Notes: generated by a model from the sequence alone, not told the origin. A stretch of 64,000 nt of DNA from Rivibacter subsaxonicus (GCF_004217215.1 NZ_SHKP01000005.1:687501-751500), one strand, 5' to 3'. Positions 48,511 through 58,268 are shown, numbered from the stretch's first letter. Translations and numbers: made by a program.

Positions 48511-49788
48511 ATGAAGCGAGGCTTCTACACCATCATGGCGGCGCAGTTCTTCAGCTCGCTCGCCGACAACGCGCTGTTCGTCGCCGCCGTCGAGCTGCTG
48601 CGCAGCGGAGGCCAGGCCGAGTGGCAGCGCGCCGCGCTGGTGCCGATGTTCGCGCTGTTCTACGTGATCCTGGCGCCCTTCGTCGGCGCCTTCGCCGACG
48701 CCGTGCCCAAGGGCAAGGTGATGTTCTATTCGAACACCATCAAGGTGGTCGGCTGCTTCATGATGCTGTTCGGCGTGCACCCGCTGCTGGCCTACGCGGT
48801 GGTCGGCCTCGGCGCCGCGGCCTACTCGCCGGCCAAGTACGGCATCCTCACCGAACTGCTGCCGCCCTCGCAGCTGGTCAAGGCCAACGGCTGGATCGAG
48901 GGGCTGACGATCGGCTCGATCATCCTCGGCGTGGTGCTCGGCGGCCAGCTGATGGGCAAGGCGATCTCGCCGCACCTGATGGCGATCGACATCCCGATGC
49001 TGAGCACCGGCATCGACACGCCGGCCGAGGCCGCGATTGCCACCGTCGTGGTGTTCTACCTGATCGCCGCGCTGTTCAACCTCTACATCCCGCGCACCGT
49101 GGCGCCACTGCAGCCGCTGCTCGGCGCGATCGACCTGGTGCGCGACTTTTCTCAGTGCAACGCGCGGCTGTGGGCCGACAAGCTGGGCCAGATCTCGCTG
49201 GCAACCACCACGCTGTTCTGGGGCGTCTCTGGCAACCTGCGCTACATCGTGCTGGCCTGGGCCGCGGCCGCGCTCGGCTACACCACCACGCAGGCGAGCT
49301 CGCTGGTCGGCGTGGTCGCGATCGGCACCGCTTTCGGCGCGATCCTGGCCTCGATGGTGATGCGGCTGGACCAGGCGACCAAGGTCATCCCGCTGGGCAT
49401 CGCGATGGGCCTGCTGGTGATCGCGATGAACTTCATCGGCAACGTCTGGGTCGCGGCGCCGTTCCTCATCGTGCTCGGCGCGCTCGGCGGCTTTCTCGTG
49501 GTGCCGATGAACGCGCTGCTGCAGCACCGCGGCCACAACCTGATGGGCGCCGGCCGCTCGATCGCAGTGCAGAACTTCAACGAGCAGGCCTGCATCCTCG
49601 GCCTCGGCGCTTTCTATACGGGCATGACGCGCTTCGGCGTCTCGGCCTTCGCCGCGATCACCGTCTTCGGCGTGGTGGTTGCCGGCGTCATGTGGCTGAT
49701 CGGCCGCTGGCATCAGCGCAACACCGTCGAGCACCGGGTCGAGGTCGACCGGCTGCTGGCGATCGCCCGCAGCGATCCGGGTCACTAG
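48511..49788 (+). CDS. lplT: Lysophospholipid transporter LplT
   Basis: 425 residues, MFS-type with twelve predicted helices. The N-terminus MKRGFYTIMAAQFFSSLADNALFVAAVELL and blocks FVGAFADAVPKGKVMF and AAYSPAKYGILTELLPPS match LplT, which flips lysophosphatidylethanolamine across the inner membrane. In many species it works with the acyltransferase Aas, which is not adjacent here. ATG at 48511 is the conserved start. Confidence 0.93.
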   Translation: MKRGFYTIMAAQFFSSLADNALFVAAVELLRSGGQAEWQRAALVPMFALFYVILAPFVGAFADAVPKGKVMFYSNTIKVVGCFMMLFGVHPLLAYAVVGLGAAAYSPAKYGILTELLPPSQLVKANGWIEGLTIGSIILGVVLGGQLMGKAISPHLMAIDIPMLSTGIDTPAEAAIATVVVFYLIAALFNLYIPRTVAPLQPLLGAIDLVRDFSQCNARLWADKLGQISLATTTLFWGVSGNLRYIVLAWAAAALGYTTTQASSLVGVVAIGTAFGAILASMVMRLDQATKVIPLGIAMGLLVIAMNFIGNVWVAAPFLIVLGALGGFLVVPMNALLQHRGHNLMGAGRSIAVQNFNEQACILGLGAFYTGMTRFGVSAFAAITVFGVVVAGVMWLIGRWHQRNTVEHRVEVDRLLAIARSDPGH

Positions 49789-49808
49789 GTCTCCGTTTCC
49801 CGTCGCGC

Positions 49809-50699
49809 ATGAGTTCTCACCTGCCGGTGCCGCTGGCGATCGGCGCGCTGCTGATCAACGCCTTCGTCTGGGGCGTCTCCTGGTGGCCGCTGCGCCAGCT
49901 GCAGGCCATGGGCCTGCACCCGCTGTGGTCCACGGTGATCGTCTACGCGCTGCCGACGCTGTTCATCGGCCTGCGCTGGCGTGCCAGCTGGCGCCACCTG
50001 TTGACGGCGCCCGCGCTCTGGTGGCTGGTGCTGGCCGCGGGCGGCACCAACGCCGCGTTCAACTGGGCGGTCAGCATCGGCGACGTGGTGCGGGTGATCC
50101 TGCTGTTCTACCTGATGCCGCTGTGGGCCGTGCTCCTGGCACGACTGCTGCTGCACGAACACCTGACGAAGCTCGCCGGCCTGCGCGTGGCGCTCGGCCT
50201 GGCCGGTGCCGCCATCGTGCTGTGGCCGGCCGAGGGCGCGCCGATCGCCGGCTGGGCCGCGCCGAGCCTGGCGGACGGCCTGGCGGTGATCGGCGGCTTC
50301 TGCTTCGCGCTCAACAACGTGATGCTCAAGCGCGAGTCGCACCGGCCGCCGTCGGCGCGCGCGCTGGCGATGTTCCTGGGCGGCGGCATGGTCGCCGGCC
50401 TGCTCGCGACGGTGCTCGGCGTGCAGGGCAGCGTGCCCTGGCCGCCGGCGCCCAACGTGCAATGGCTGCCGATCGTGCTGGCGCTTGGCGTCGCCTTCCT
50501 GTGCGCCAACCTCGCGCTGCAGGCCGGTGCCGGGCGGCTGCGCGCCAACGTCACGTCGGTGGTGATGCTCAGCGAGATCGTGTTCGCGAGCGTGTCGGCG
50601 GTGCTGCTCGGCGACCAGGTGTTCACGCGGGCGCTGCTGATCGGCGGTGGCTTGATCCTCGGCGCGGCCTTGTTGGCGGCGCTGGAGGAGCATGAGTAG
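49809..50699 (+). CDS. EamA-family exporter
   Basis: 296 residues, ten membrane segments in two EamA repeats, with the opening LAIGALLINAFVWGVSWWPLRQLQA and the late LSEIVFASVSAVLLGDQ block. It lies 20 bases after lplT and is probably co-transcribed. The substrate is unknown. Confidence 0.88.
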   Translation: MSSHLPVPLAIGALLINAFVWGVSWWPLRQLQAMGLHPLWSTVIVYALPTLFIGLRWRASWRHLLTAPALWWLVLAAGGTNAAFNWAVSIGDVVRVILLFYLMPLWAVLLARLLLHEHLTKLAGLRVALGLAGAAIVLWPAEGAPIAGWAAPSLADGLAVIGGFCFALNNVMLKRESHRPPSARALAMFLGGGMVAGLLATVLGVQGSVPWPPAPNVQWLPIVLALGVAFLCANLALQAGAGRLRANVTSVVMLSEIVFASVSAVLLGDQVFTRALLIGGGLILGAALLAALEEHE

Positions 50700-50943
50700 T
50701 GGGACCGTCCGTGCGGTTGTGAGTTTGGAGGCAGTGATCCCGTGGGTTGCCTCACCAGTGGCGTTGCTGATGTCGTGTGACGGCCACGCGCGCGCTCAAT
50801 ACGAGGCAAGACGCGGGGCTCTACTGATGATGGCGGGCGTCAGGTTAGAGAGACTGCTTGCAAGAATTTCGGAAGCACACTCGCCATCGAGAACGACGTT
50901 TGCCCCGACTAACCACCCGCTTCACAGCCCCTTCGGAGTAGGC

Positions 50944-51369
50944 ATGCACCGCAAGCTCAAGATCACCGCCGCGGCACTATCCGTGCTCCTTTCCGCCTGC
51001 GCCGGCTTGATGGTTCGCCAGCAGGACCTTGATGCCTGGGTCGGCATGCCGGTCGAAGCACTCGACACACATTCGTTCTTCATTACCGTGCCGATGGTTC
51101 GTACGAAAACGGAGAGTGGCATTGAGATACGCAACTATGCCAACGGCCAGAACTTCGGCAGTTGCTCTGGGTATGGCTCCGCAAAGGTCGCCGGCTCCTG
51201 GGTAAACAGCAGCGCGTTCTCAAACTGCTCCAGCGGATGGGTCGGCTGCAACAACATTTTCTATATCAAAGAAGGAAGGGTCGTTGAGTACGCCCCGACC
51301 GGCCGTTGCTACACAGACTCAACGGTTCAGCCGCAAGAGCGCTACAAGCGCCTCAGAGCCGCAGGCTGA
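50944..51369 (+). CDS. Small exported lipoprotein of unknown function
   Basis: 141 residues. The signal peptide ends in a lipobox LSAC near residue 20. The mature protein has a Trp-Val-Gly motif (DLDAWVGMPVEALD) and a Cys/Ser/Asn-rich centre with five cysteines. This looks like a small periplasmic lipoprotein of the SmpA-like or DUF class, but no family is recognised. The AT content of the gene and its 244-base upstream gap is visibly higher than that of its neighbours. The ATG at 50944 has a CGGAGTAGGC site. Confidence 0.82.
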   Translation: MHRKLKITAAALSVLLSACAGLMVRQQDLDAWVGMPVEALDTHSFFITVPMVRTKTESGIEIRNYANGQNFGSCSGYGSAKVAGSWVNSSAFSNCSSGWVGCNNIFYIKEGRVVEYAPTGRCYTDSTVQPQERYKRLRAAG

Positions 51370-51427
51370 CGATGGGGCTGGCCCGTGGGTCAGTCGAGCG
51401 CGAGTTGCGCATCTGGATCGCCTCGCC

Positions 51428-52597
51428 CTACGCCGCCCTCAAGCAATCCACGATCTTCAACCGCGCCGCCCGCCACGCCGGGATGAAGCCACCGACAAAG
51501 CCCATCGCCAGCGCGAACAGGATCGTCTGAAGCGCGATCTTCGGCGTCAGCCGGAACTGGAACGCTATCTCGGAGAAAGTCTGGAAGTTGGTGGTGGACA
51601 GGCTCACCGTCGTCATCAGCGAAGCCGCCGCCAGCCCGACCAGGCCGCCGACCAGCGCCAGCAGCAGTGACTCGCTGAGGAAGGCCGTCAGCACCGCGCC
51701 GCGCCTGAAGCCCAGCGCGCGCAGCGTGCCGATCTCGCCGATGCGCGAGGCGACCGCGGCGAACATCGTGATCGTCGCGCCGACCACCGCGCCGATCGAG
51801 AAGATGATGCTCAGCGTCAGGCCGAGGATGCTGATGAAGGTGGCCAGCGCGGCGCTCTGCTCGGCGTAGAACTTGTCCTCGCGCTTGGCATCGAGCTGCA
51901 GGCGCGGGTCGTTCTCGATCTCGGCCTTGATCGCGTCCAAGCGCTCGGCGTCGGCGAGGCGGAACACCACGCTGGAAAAGCTGTTGCGGCGGTAGGCCTG
52001 CATCATCTGCTCGGCATCGCCCCAGATCTCCGAGTCGAAGGCGCTGCGCGCGGCGTCGAACACGCCGACCACGTGCCAGTCGCGGCCGGCAAAGCGCAGC
52101 GTCTCGCCCAAGGCGGCGCCGCGAAAGCCCTTGGCCACCGCGCTGCCGGTGACGATCTCGCTGGTGCCGGGGCGGAACATGCGGCCCTCGACGATGCGCA
52201 CCTGCGGTCGCAGCTCCAGCCCCTGCGGCGTGGTGCCGCGCACCGTCACGTTGGCCGGCTTGCCGGTGTCTCGCTTGGGCAGGTTGTTGAGCACCACCGG
52301 CTCCTTGCTGACAAGGCGCAGGCCGGTGGCGTCGGTGGCGATGCCGGGCAGGCTCTCGATGATCGCGGCCTGGCCGCGCGAGATGCCGGAGTTGATCTCG
52401 GAGCCGGCGCCCTTGCGCAGCACCATCACGTTGTCGGGCTGGCCGGTGGCGACCAGCGTGGCGCGGATGCCCTCGCTCATCATCAGCACCGTCGCGAACA
52501 CATAGACCACCAGCGCCATGCCGCCGGCGGTGAGCGCGGTCGTGACGCGGCGCACCCAGAGGTTGCGCGCGATGTAGGACAGCGGGATGGCTTTCAC
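51428..52597 (-). CDS. MacB/FtsX-like ABC exporter permease (distal copy)
   Basis: 389 residues. Four membrane segments flank a large periplasmic domain: one near residue 20-40 (TTALTAGGMALVVYVFATVL) and three in the C-terminal third, including LTLSIIFSIGAVVGATITMFAAVASR. The FtsX-core block RIGEIGTLRALGFRRGAV is clear. With the second permease upstream it forms the membrane part of an efflux or lipoprotein-release system. It is the last gene of the leftward operon, separated from the other permease by 180 bases with hairpins. Confidence 0.9.
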   Translation of the reverse strand: MKAIPLSYIARNLWVRRVTTALTAGGMALVVYVFATVLMMSEGIRATLVATGQPDNVMVLRKGAGSEINSGISRGQAAIIESLPGIATDATGLRLVSKEPVVLNNLPKRDTGKPANVTVRGTTPQGLELRPQVRIVEGRMFRPGTSEIVTGSAVAKGFRGAALGETLRFAGRDWHVVGVFDAARSAFDSEIWGDAEQMMQAYRRNSFSSVVFRLADAERLDAIKAEIENDPRLQLDAKREDKFYAEQSAALATFISILGLTLSIIFSIGAVVGATITMFAAVASRIGEIGTLRALGFRRGAVLTAFLSESLLLALVGGLVGLAAASLMTTVSLSTTNFQTFSEIAFQFRLTPKIALQTILFALAMGFVGGFIPAWRAARLKIVDCLRAA

Positions 52598-52685
52598 GAT
52601 GCGGCATCCCTCGCGTGCGGGACGGAGGAGTCGCTGGCACGGTCGGCGCCCCGCAGTCCTACGCCCTTTTGCGCTCCCGCCCCTT

Positions 52686-52748
52686 CCCCTCCCTCCAGGC
52701 GGGAGGGGTGGAGGGCACCCACCCTGTCCCTCCCGCCGGGCGGGAGGG
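52686..52748. repeat. Pair of GC-rich hairpins between the two exporter permease genes
   Basis: CCCCTCCC (52686-52693) pairs with GGGAGGGG (52701-52708), and CCCTCCCGC (52728-52736) pairs perfectly with GCGGGAGGG (52740-52748). Both lie in the 180-base gap 52598-52777. The two stem-loops share their arm sequence and look like a duplicated palindromic repeat; they may stabilise or separate the two halves of the message. Confidence 0.7.
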
Positions 52749-52777
52749 GACGCGTGCCGGCGCCAAGCACCAAAGCG

Positions 52778-53944
52778 CTACGCGACATGTCGAAGGCCGT
52801 CGACGATGTCGATGCGGCTCATCTTCCAGGCCGGCCAGGCGGCGGCGACGACGCCGACACCGGCCGCGGCCACGAGCTGGAGCACGAGCGTGAGCTCGCT
52901 CAACTGGAACACCGGGAACAGCGTGCCGGCCGCGGTGCGGAATGCGGCCGCGAGCGGAAAGCTCAGCGCGATGCCGATCACGCCACCGATCAGCGCGATC
53001 AGCAGGCTTTCGCCAAACAGCAGCCGCACCACGAAGCCGGGTGGAAAGCCCAGCGCCTTGAGCGTGGCGTACTCGGCCAGCCGCTCGCGCGCCGTCATGC
53101 TCATGGTGTTGGCCATCACCGCCAGGATGATGAGGATCACGATCAGGCTGACCGCGCGGATGGCAGCGATGATCGCGTCGCTCATCGCGACGAAGCCGAG
53201 CTGGAAGGCCTTCTCGGTCTCGGTCAGCGTTTCGCCGAGCGAGTTCTGGAACAGCTTGTCGATGCGCTGCGAGACGCTGGCGGCGGCATCGGGATCGCGG
53301 ATGCCGACGACGTAGACGCCAACGTAGTTGGCCGTTCCGGCGCCGCCACCGGCGCGCTGACGCATGCGCTCGGACAGCAGCTTCCAGTGGAACAGCATCT
53401 GGCTCTCGTCGGTGCTCGCGTCGGCACCGTCGTAGATGCCGCGCAGCGTGAAGTTCCACGTGCCCGGGTAGATGGTGCCGCGCAGCGGGATCTGGTCGCC
53501 GAGCTTCCAGCCGAACTTGTCGGCCAGCTTGCGGCCGACGATGGCGCCCTGGCGGTCACGAATGAAGGCAGTGCGTTCGGCGTCGCTGAGCTTGTACTCG
53601 GGATAGAGCGCCAGGTAGCTCTCCGGCTCGACCGCGAACTGTGCAAAGAAGTTGCGCTCGGTGATGTAGACGCCGCCAAACCAGTTGGCCCAGCTGACGC
53701 TGGAGACGCCGTCGACGGCCCGGATGCGTTCGGCGTAGTTCAGTGGCAGCGGAAAGGTCAGCGAGATCGCGTTGCGGGTGATCAGCCGTGTCGACGAACT
53801 CGCCTCGACGCCGGCGTACCAGGCGTCGACGATGGTGCGCAGCAGGCCGAAGGCGCAGACCGCGACCACCAGGCCGAGCAGCGTGAGCAGCGTGCGCAGC
53901 TTGTGGCGGAAGGCGTTCTTCAGCAAGAGGCGGAAGGTGAACAT
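52778..53944 (-). CDS. MacB/FtsX-like ABC exporter permease (proximal copy)
   Basis: 388 residues, same architecture as the distal permease: N-terminal membrane segment (LRTLLTLLGLVVAVCAFGLL), a large periplasmic domain (about 45-255), and three C-terminal membrane segments with the core block RERLAEYATLKALGFPPGFV. Two related permeases suggest a heterodimer. It begins 5 bases after the HTH protein gene. The ATG at 53944 is clear because longer frames overlap that gene. Confidence 0.92.
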   Translation of the reverse strand: MFTFRLLLKNAFRHKLRTLLTLLGLVVAVCAFGLLRTIVDAWYAGVEASSSTRLITRNAISLTFPLPLNYAERIRAVDGVSSVSWANWFGGVYITERNFFAQFAVEPESYLALYPEYKLSDAERTAFIRDRQGAIVGRKLADKFGWKLGDQIPLRGTIYPGTWNFTLRGIYDGADASTDESQMLFHWKLLSERMRQRAGGGAGTANYVGVYVVGIRDPDAAASVSQRIDKLFQNSLGETLTETEKAFQLGFVAMSDAIIAAIRAVSLIVILIILAVMANTMSMTARERLAEYATLKALGFPPGFVVRLLFGESLLIALIGGVIGIALSFPLAAAFRTAAGTLFPVFQLSELTLVLQLVAAAGVGVVAAAWPAWKMSRIDIVDGLRHVA

Positions 53945-53949
53945 GCGCT

Positions 53950-54297
53950 CTAGGCCGCCTGCAACACGAACTCGACCTTCACCGCCTCGAACGGGAACAC
54001 GATGCCGCCGCCTGCGGCGCGGTCGAGCAGGCCGGCATTTAGCAGCGCCGTGACGTCGCCGTGCACCGCCTTCACGTCGCGCTCGACGCGCCGCGCCGCC
54101 TCGCGGATCGAGACCGGCCCGGCGCCGCACAGCGCCTTGAGCAGCGCCCAGCGCTTGGCGGTGAGCACGCGCCACAGCAGCTCCGGGCTGGCAAAGCTGA
54201 TCCGCACCGACTTCTCGGCCTTGCCGGATTGCCAGGTGCGCGCGAAGTCCGACATCGCTGCCGCGGGGGCGCGTATGGCAAGCGTTACTACCTTCAT
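53950..54297 (-). CDS. HTH DNA-binding protein, HVO_A0114/TumA-like, within the exporter operon
   Basis: 115 residues. The N-terminal part (MKVVTLAIRAPAAAMSDF) and the block SPELLWRVLTAKRWALLKALCG are followed by a winged helix (VSIREAARRVERDVKAVHGDVTALLNAGLL). This resembles the HVO_A0114-type DNA-binding proteins that act as the antitoxin partner of TumE (DUF6516) toxins. No toxin gene is adjacent; only 74 bases separate it from the upstream ATPase gene. Its presence between the ATPase and permease genes suggests either a local regulator or a stranded antitoxin. Confidence 0.8.
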   Translation of the reverse strand: MKVVTLAIRAPAAAMSDFARTWQSGKAEKSVRISFASPELLWRVLTAKRWALLKALCGAGPVSIREAARRVERDVKAVHGDVTALLNAGLLDRAAGGGIVFPFEAVKVEFVLQAA

Positions 54298-54323
54298 GCC
54301 TTCACCTCGTAGCATCGGTGCAA

Positions 54324-54350
54324 GGGCTTCGATCCCTCAGCCCGAACGGA
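54324..54350. repeat. Second copy of the CAGCCCGAAC repeat arm
   Basis: This stretch in the gap between the ATPase and HTH genes (54298-54371) matches the right arm of the inverted repeat at 35534-35557, with the shared core CTCAGCCCGAACGG and a few changes. Only one arm is present here. It shows that the element recurs about 19 kb away. Confidence 0.7.
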
Positions 54351-54371
54351 GTTTGATCCGGCGGGCGGCAA

Positions 54372-55082
54372 CTACCGCTCCGCCTCCTCGTCATCCACCA
54401 GCACCCCCTTCTCGAGGTGCACCATCCGCCCCGCCCGCGCCGCCGCCTTCGGGTCGTGCGTGACCATCACGATGGTCTTGCCGAGCTCAGTGTGGAGCGC
54501 GTCCATCAGGCTCAGCACCTCCTCGCCGGTGGCGCGGTCGAGGTCGCCGGTCGGCTCGTCGGCGACGATCAGGGTCGGGTCGCTGACCAGCGCGCGCGCG
54601 ATCGCCACGCGCTGCTGCTGGCCGCCGGAGAGTTCGTTCGGGTAGTGGTCGAGGCGGTCGCTCATGCCGACCATGTCGAGCACCGCCTCGGCCTGCGCGC
54701 GCCGTTGCGAGGACGATAGGTTCGTCAGCAGCAGCGGCAGCTCCACGTTCTCGAGCGCGGTCAGCACCGGCATCAGGTTGTAGAACTGGAAGATGAAGCC
54801 GACGTTGGCGGCGCGCCAGTCGGCCAGCTCGCCCTCCGAGAGGCGCCCGATGTCGACGCCGCCGATCTCGATGGTGCCGCCGCTGGGCTTGTCGATGCCG
54901 GCGATCAGGTTCAGCAACGTGCTCTTGCCGGAGCCGCTCGGCCCCATCAGCGCGACGAACTCGCCGGCCTGTACCTCGAGGCCGATGTCGAGCAGCACCG
55001 GGATCGCCTGGCCGCCGCGCACATAGCCCTTGCTGAGCTGGCGGATGCGGATCAGCGGCTCGGCGCCGCCGTTGCTGGCCAC
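54372..55082 (-). CDS. MacB/LolD-like ABC exporter ATPase
   Basis: 236 residues. Walker A is GPSGSGKST near residue 40, the Q loop is [18 protein letters not shown], the signature is [15 protein letters not shown] and Walker B is LIVADEP. This is typical of LolD/MacB ATPases. It is 4 bases from the adaptor gene, with the HTH gene next. Confidence 0.94.
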   Translation of the reverse strand: MASNGGAEPLIRIRQLSKGYVRGGQAIPVLLDIGLEVQAGEFVALMGPSGSGKSTLLNLIAGIDKPSGGTIEIGGVDIGRLSEGELADWRAANVGFIFQFYNLMPVLTALENVELPLLLTNLSSSQRRAQAEAVLDMVGMSDRLDHYPNELSGGQQQRVAIARALVSDPTLIVADEPTGDLDRATGEEVLSLMDALHTELGKTIVMVTHDPKAAARAGRMVHLEKGVLVDDEEAER

Positions 55083-55085
55083 GGC

Positions 55086-56354
55086 CTACTTCCCGGCGGC
55101 GATGCGAACCGCCTGCCCGTCCTTCAGTTCGGCCGGCGGGTTGAGCACCAGCTTGTCGCCGCTCTTGAGCGCATTGCCGCTCACCTCGAGCGACTCGCCG
55201 AGCATGCGGCCGGGCGTGACCGCCAGCGCCTGCACCACGGGCGCCTCGCCGTCCTTGCCCGGCTTGCCGACCCGGAACACCAGCTTCTTGCCGTCGCGCT
55301 CGACCACCGTGGCCGGGTTCACCGCGATCACGCTCCTGAGGTCGGCGTCACTCACCGCCTGCGACAGGAAGCTCACCTTGGCGCTCATGTCGGGCAGGAT
55401 GCCGGGGTCGAGCTGCTCGAACTGGATCTTGGTCATCACCGTGGCCTTGGCCCGGTCCACCGTCGGCACGATGGTCGCGACCTTGCCGCGAAAGCGCTTG
55501 TCGGGCAGCGCATCGAGCGTGATCTCGACCGGCTGGCCGATCCTGGCCTTGGCGAGATTGCTCTCCGAGACGTCGGCCTCCACCTCGAGCGTGCCCATGT
55601 CGGCCATCGTCACCACCGAGCCGAGCGAGCCGGCTGCGCTGGAGAACGGCGTGATGATGTCGCCGACGTTGGCGTTCTTGACCAGCACCACGCCGTCGAA
55701 GGGCGCGCGAATCTCGGTGAAGTCGCGGTTGACCTGCTGCAGCTTCAACTGCGCCTGGCCCTGGCCCACGGCGGCCTGGGCCGACGCGATGGCGGCGCGC
55801 GCAGAGGCGGCCTTGGCGGTGCTCACATCGAGCGCGGCCGGCGACAGGAATCCTTGCGCCACCAGTTGCTGGTTGCGCTTGAGTTCGGCCTCGGCGTTGG
55901 CCGCCTCGGCCTGGGCCTGCTTCACGGCCGCCTCGGCCTGGCGCACGCCGGCGCTGGCGGCGTCGATCTGGGCCTGCACGTCGGAGGCGTCGACGCGAGC
56001 GATGAGGTCGCCCTTCTTCACGCGCGAACCCTCGCGGACGTTGAGTTCGAGCAGGCGGCCGGTGGCCTTGCTCGCAACCGCGGCACGCCGCTGCGCGACA
56101 ACGTAGCCGGAGGCGGTGAGCTGCGCGTACTGCTGCGAGGGCGTGGAGAGCAGCACGCTGCTGGTCTGCACCTCGGGTGCGCGCGGTCTCAGTGCGACCG
56201 CTGCTGCTGCCGTGATGCCGACCGCGACCGCGATCCACAGCCCCCAGCGGCGGCGCTTGCGGCCGGGCTTGGGTCCGCCGCGGTCGATCTTGAGTTGCGA
56301 GAGCCTTGACGCAGGGTTTGCGGCGGCGGGGCTCGAAGCTTGGGCTTCACTCAT
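55086..56354 (-). CDS. HlyD/RND-type periplasmic adaptor protein of exporter
   Basis: 422 residues. A cytoplasmic N-terminal stretch and one membrane anchor (about 39-60: LWIAVAVGITAAAAVAL) are followed by lipoyl-like halves, a coiled-coil helical hairpin of about 100 residues (AQAQIDAASAGVRQAEAAVKQA) and a beta-barrel. It links the inner-membrane exporter to an outer-membrane channel such as TolC, none of which is in the window. It is the first gene of the operon and carries the promoter side. Confidence 0.93.
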   Translation of the reverse strand: MSEAQASSPAAANPASRLSQLKIDRGGPKPGRKRRRWGLWIAVAVGITAAAAVALRPRAPEVQTSSVLLSTPSQQYAQLTASGYVVAQRRAAVASKATGRLLELNVREGSRVKKGDLIARVDASDVQAQIDAASAGVRQAEAAVKQAQAEAANAEAELKRNQQLVAQGFLSPAALDVSTAKAASARAAIASAQAAVGQGQAQLKLQQVNRDFTEIRAPFDGVVLVKNANVGDIITPFSSAAGSLGSVVTMADMGTLEVEADVSESNLAKARIGQPVEITLDALPDKRFRGKVATIVPTVDRAKATVMTKIQFEQLDPGILPDMSAKVSFLSQAVSDADLRSVIAVNPATVVERDGKKLVFRVGKPGKDGEAPVVQALAVTPGRMLGESLEVSGNALKSGDKLVLNPPAELKDGQAVRIAAGK

Positions 56355-56417
56355 GGGCGGCGCGGAGGTTGGGGCCGCCGCATTGTGTCCGAGCCCGCCG
56401 CGCCGCGGGCGGTCCGA

Positions 56418-57554
56418 TCAGGGGGCGGCGCCGTCGATCACGCCGCCGCCCAGGCAGAGCTCGCCGTCGTAGACCACCGCCGACTGACCCGGCGTGACGG
56501 CCCATTGCGGTTCGTCGAAGCGCAGGCCGAAGCTGCCGTTGGCGTTGCCCGCCAGCGCGCAGGCGCTGTCGGCCTGGCGGTAGCGGGTCTTGGCGGCCAG
56601 CTGGCCGGCAGCCGGCGGTTGGCCCGCGACCCAGCTCGCATCCTCGGCGCGCAGCGAGCGCGACAGCAGCAGCGGGTGATCGTGGCCCTGCACCGCGACC
56701 AGCACGTTGCGCGCCATGTCCTTGCGCGCGACGAACCAGGGCGCGTGGTCGCCATCGGCCGCCGCCACCGGGCGCGCACCGCCGCGGCCGGGCTTGACGC
56801 CGCCGATGCCCAGGCCCTGGCGCTGGCCCAGCGTGTAGAAGCTCAGGCCCACATGCTCGCCGATCACGCGGCCGCGCTCGTCCTCGATCGCGCCCGGCTG
56901 GTTGGCCAGGTAGCGCGCCAGGAACTCGCGGAAGGGCCGCTCGCCGATGAAGCAGATGCCGGTGCTGTCCTTCTTCTTCGCCACCGGCAACCGGATTTCC
57001 TCGGCGATGCGGCGCACCTCGGTCTTGGGCAGTTCGCCGACCGGGAACAGCGTCTTGCTCAGCTGCGCCTGCGTCAGCCGGTGCAGGAAGTAGCTCTGGT
57101 CCTTGGTGGTGTCGAGGCCCTTGAGCAGTTCATGGCGCTGCGCCGCTTCGTTCAAGCGAACGCGCGCGTAGTGACCGGTCGCGATTTTCTCGGCGCCGAG
57201 GCGCAACGCGTGGTCGAGGAAGGCCTTGAACTTGATCTCGGCGTTGCACAGCACGTCCGGGTTGGGCGTGCGGCCGGCCTGGTACTCGCGCAGGAACTCG
57301 GCGAAGACGCGGTCCTTGTAGTCGGCCGCGAAGTTGACGTGCTCGATCTCGATGCCGAGCACGTCGGCCACCGAGGCGGCGTCGAGAAAGTCCTGGCGCG
57401 AGGAGCAGTACTCGTCGTCGTCATCGTCTTCCCAGTTCTTCATGAAGATGCCGACCACCTCGTGGCCCTGCGCCTTGAGCAGGTGTGCGCTGACGGCCGA
57501 GTCGACCCCGCCGCTCAGCCCCACCACCACCCGTTGCTTCTTCTGGCTCGTCAT
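56418..57554 (-). CDS. mnmA: tRNA-specific 2-thiouridylase MnmA
   Basis: 378 residues. The PP-loop ATP site SGGVDS is at residues 14-19. The catalytic Cys residues are 103 ([10 protein letters not shown]) and 201 ([10 protein letters not shown]). The enzyme makes 2-thiouridine at the wobble base of Lys, Glu and Gln tRNAs with sulfur relayed from the TusA-E system. A Nudix gene lies 2 bases upstream of it. Confidence 0.96.
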   Translation of the reverse strand: MTSQKKQRVVVGLSGGVDSAVSAHLLKAQGHEVVGIFMKNWEDDDDDEYCSSRQDFLDAASVADVLGIEIEHVNFAADYKDRVFAEFLREYQAGRTPNPDVLCNAEIKFKAFLDHALRLGAEKIATGHYARVRLNEAAQRHELLKGLDTTKDQSYFLHRLTQAQLSKTLFPVGELPKTEVRRIAEEIRLPVAKKKDSTGICFIGERPFREFLARYLANQPGAIEDERGRVIGEHVGLSFYTLGQRQGLGIGGVKPGRGGARPVAAADGDHAPWFVARKDMARNVLVAVQGHDHPLLLSRSLRAEDASWVAGQPPAAGQLAAKTRYRQADSACALAGNANGSFGLRFDEPQWAVTPGQSAVVYDGELCLGGGVIDGAAP

Positions 57555-57556
57555 GC

Positions 57557-58069
57557 TCAGGATTTGATCTCAGGCTGGTAGATGCTGGGGTCTACCCAGA
57601 CCGAATCCAGTGGCAGCGTGCGGCCTTCGCGGTCGCTGCAGATGCACTTCCACAGCAATGGGCTGCGGTGGCGCGCGCGCTCGGCGTCGATCTCCGCCGG
57701 GGTCAGCCACAGCGTGCGCACGATGCCATCGTCAAGCTTGCGGCCGGGCTCGGGCTCGCCGACGCTGCCGACGAAGGCAAAGCGCAGGTAGGTGATGTCC
57801 TCGCCGGTGGCCGGGCGCCGGAAGCGCGACATGCAGACCGGCAGCATCGCCGTCGGCGTGAAGCGGCAGCCGGTCTCCTCGAGCACCTCGCGCTGCACCG
57901 CCTCGATCAGCGACTCGCCCGGCTCCAGGTGCCCGGCCGGGTTGTTCAGGCGGATGCCCTCGCTGGTGTGTTCCTCGACCAGCAGGTAGCGGCCATCGCG
58001 CTCGATGACGGCGGCCACGGTCACGCTCGGGCGCCAGCGCCTGTCGCCGGGATCAGCAGTGTTTTGCAT
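57557..58069 (-). CDS. Nudix hydrolase (NudJ-like)
   Basis: 170 residues. The Nudix box [22 protein letters not shown] lies near residues 47-68, with the usual acidic metal ligands REvlEE. It resembles NudJ phosphatases, which remove phosphates from thiamin or nucleotide diphosphates. Its stop is 2 bases from mnmA, a gene order seen in many Burkholderiales, so the two are co-expressed. It is divergent from pntAA. Confidence 0.93.
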   Translation of the reverse strand: MQNTADPGDRRWRPSVTVAAVIERDGRYLLVEEHTSEGIRLNNPAGHLEPGESLIEAVQREVLEETGCRFTPTAMLPVCMSRFRRPATGEDITYLRFAFVGSVGEPEPGRKLDDGIVRTLWLTPAEIDAERARHRSPLLWKCICSDREGRTLPLDSVWVDPSIYQPEIKS

Positions 58070-58268
58070 GCGGCGATGCTAACGAGGGCCGGCGCGCGTC
58101 AGTTTCTGTAAGGTAAGCTCGCCTGCAAATTCAAGGGGGCCACGAGCCTGCGGCCGGGCGCGGCGTCGAAGACGATGCCGGGCACCGCCCCGACCCGCGA
58201 GAGATGATGATCGGGCCATCCGCGCCGCAGGACTGCGCGGGGCACCATGTTGCTGGAGGAGAGCTCAC

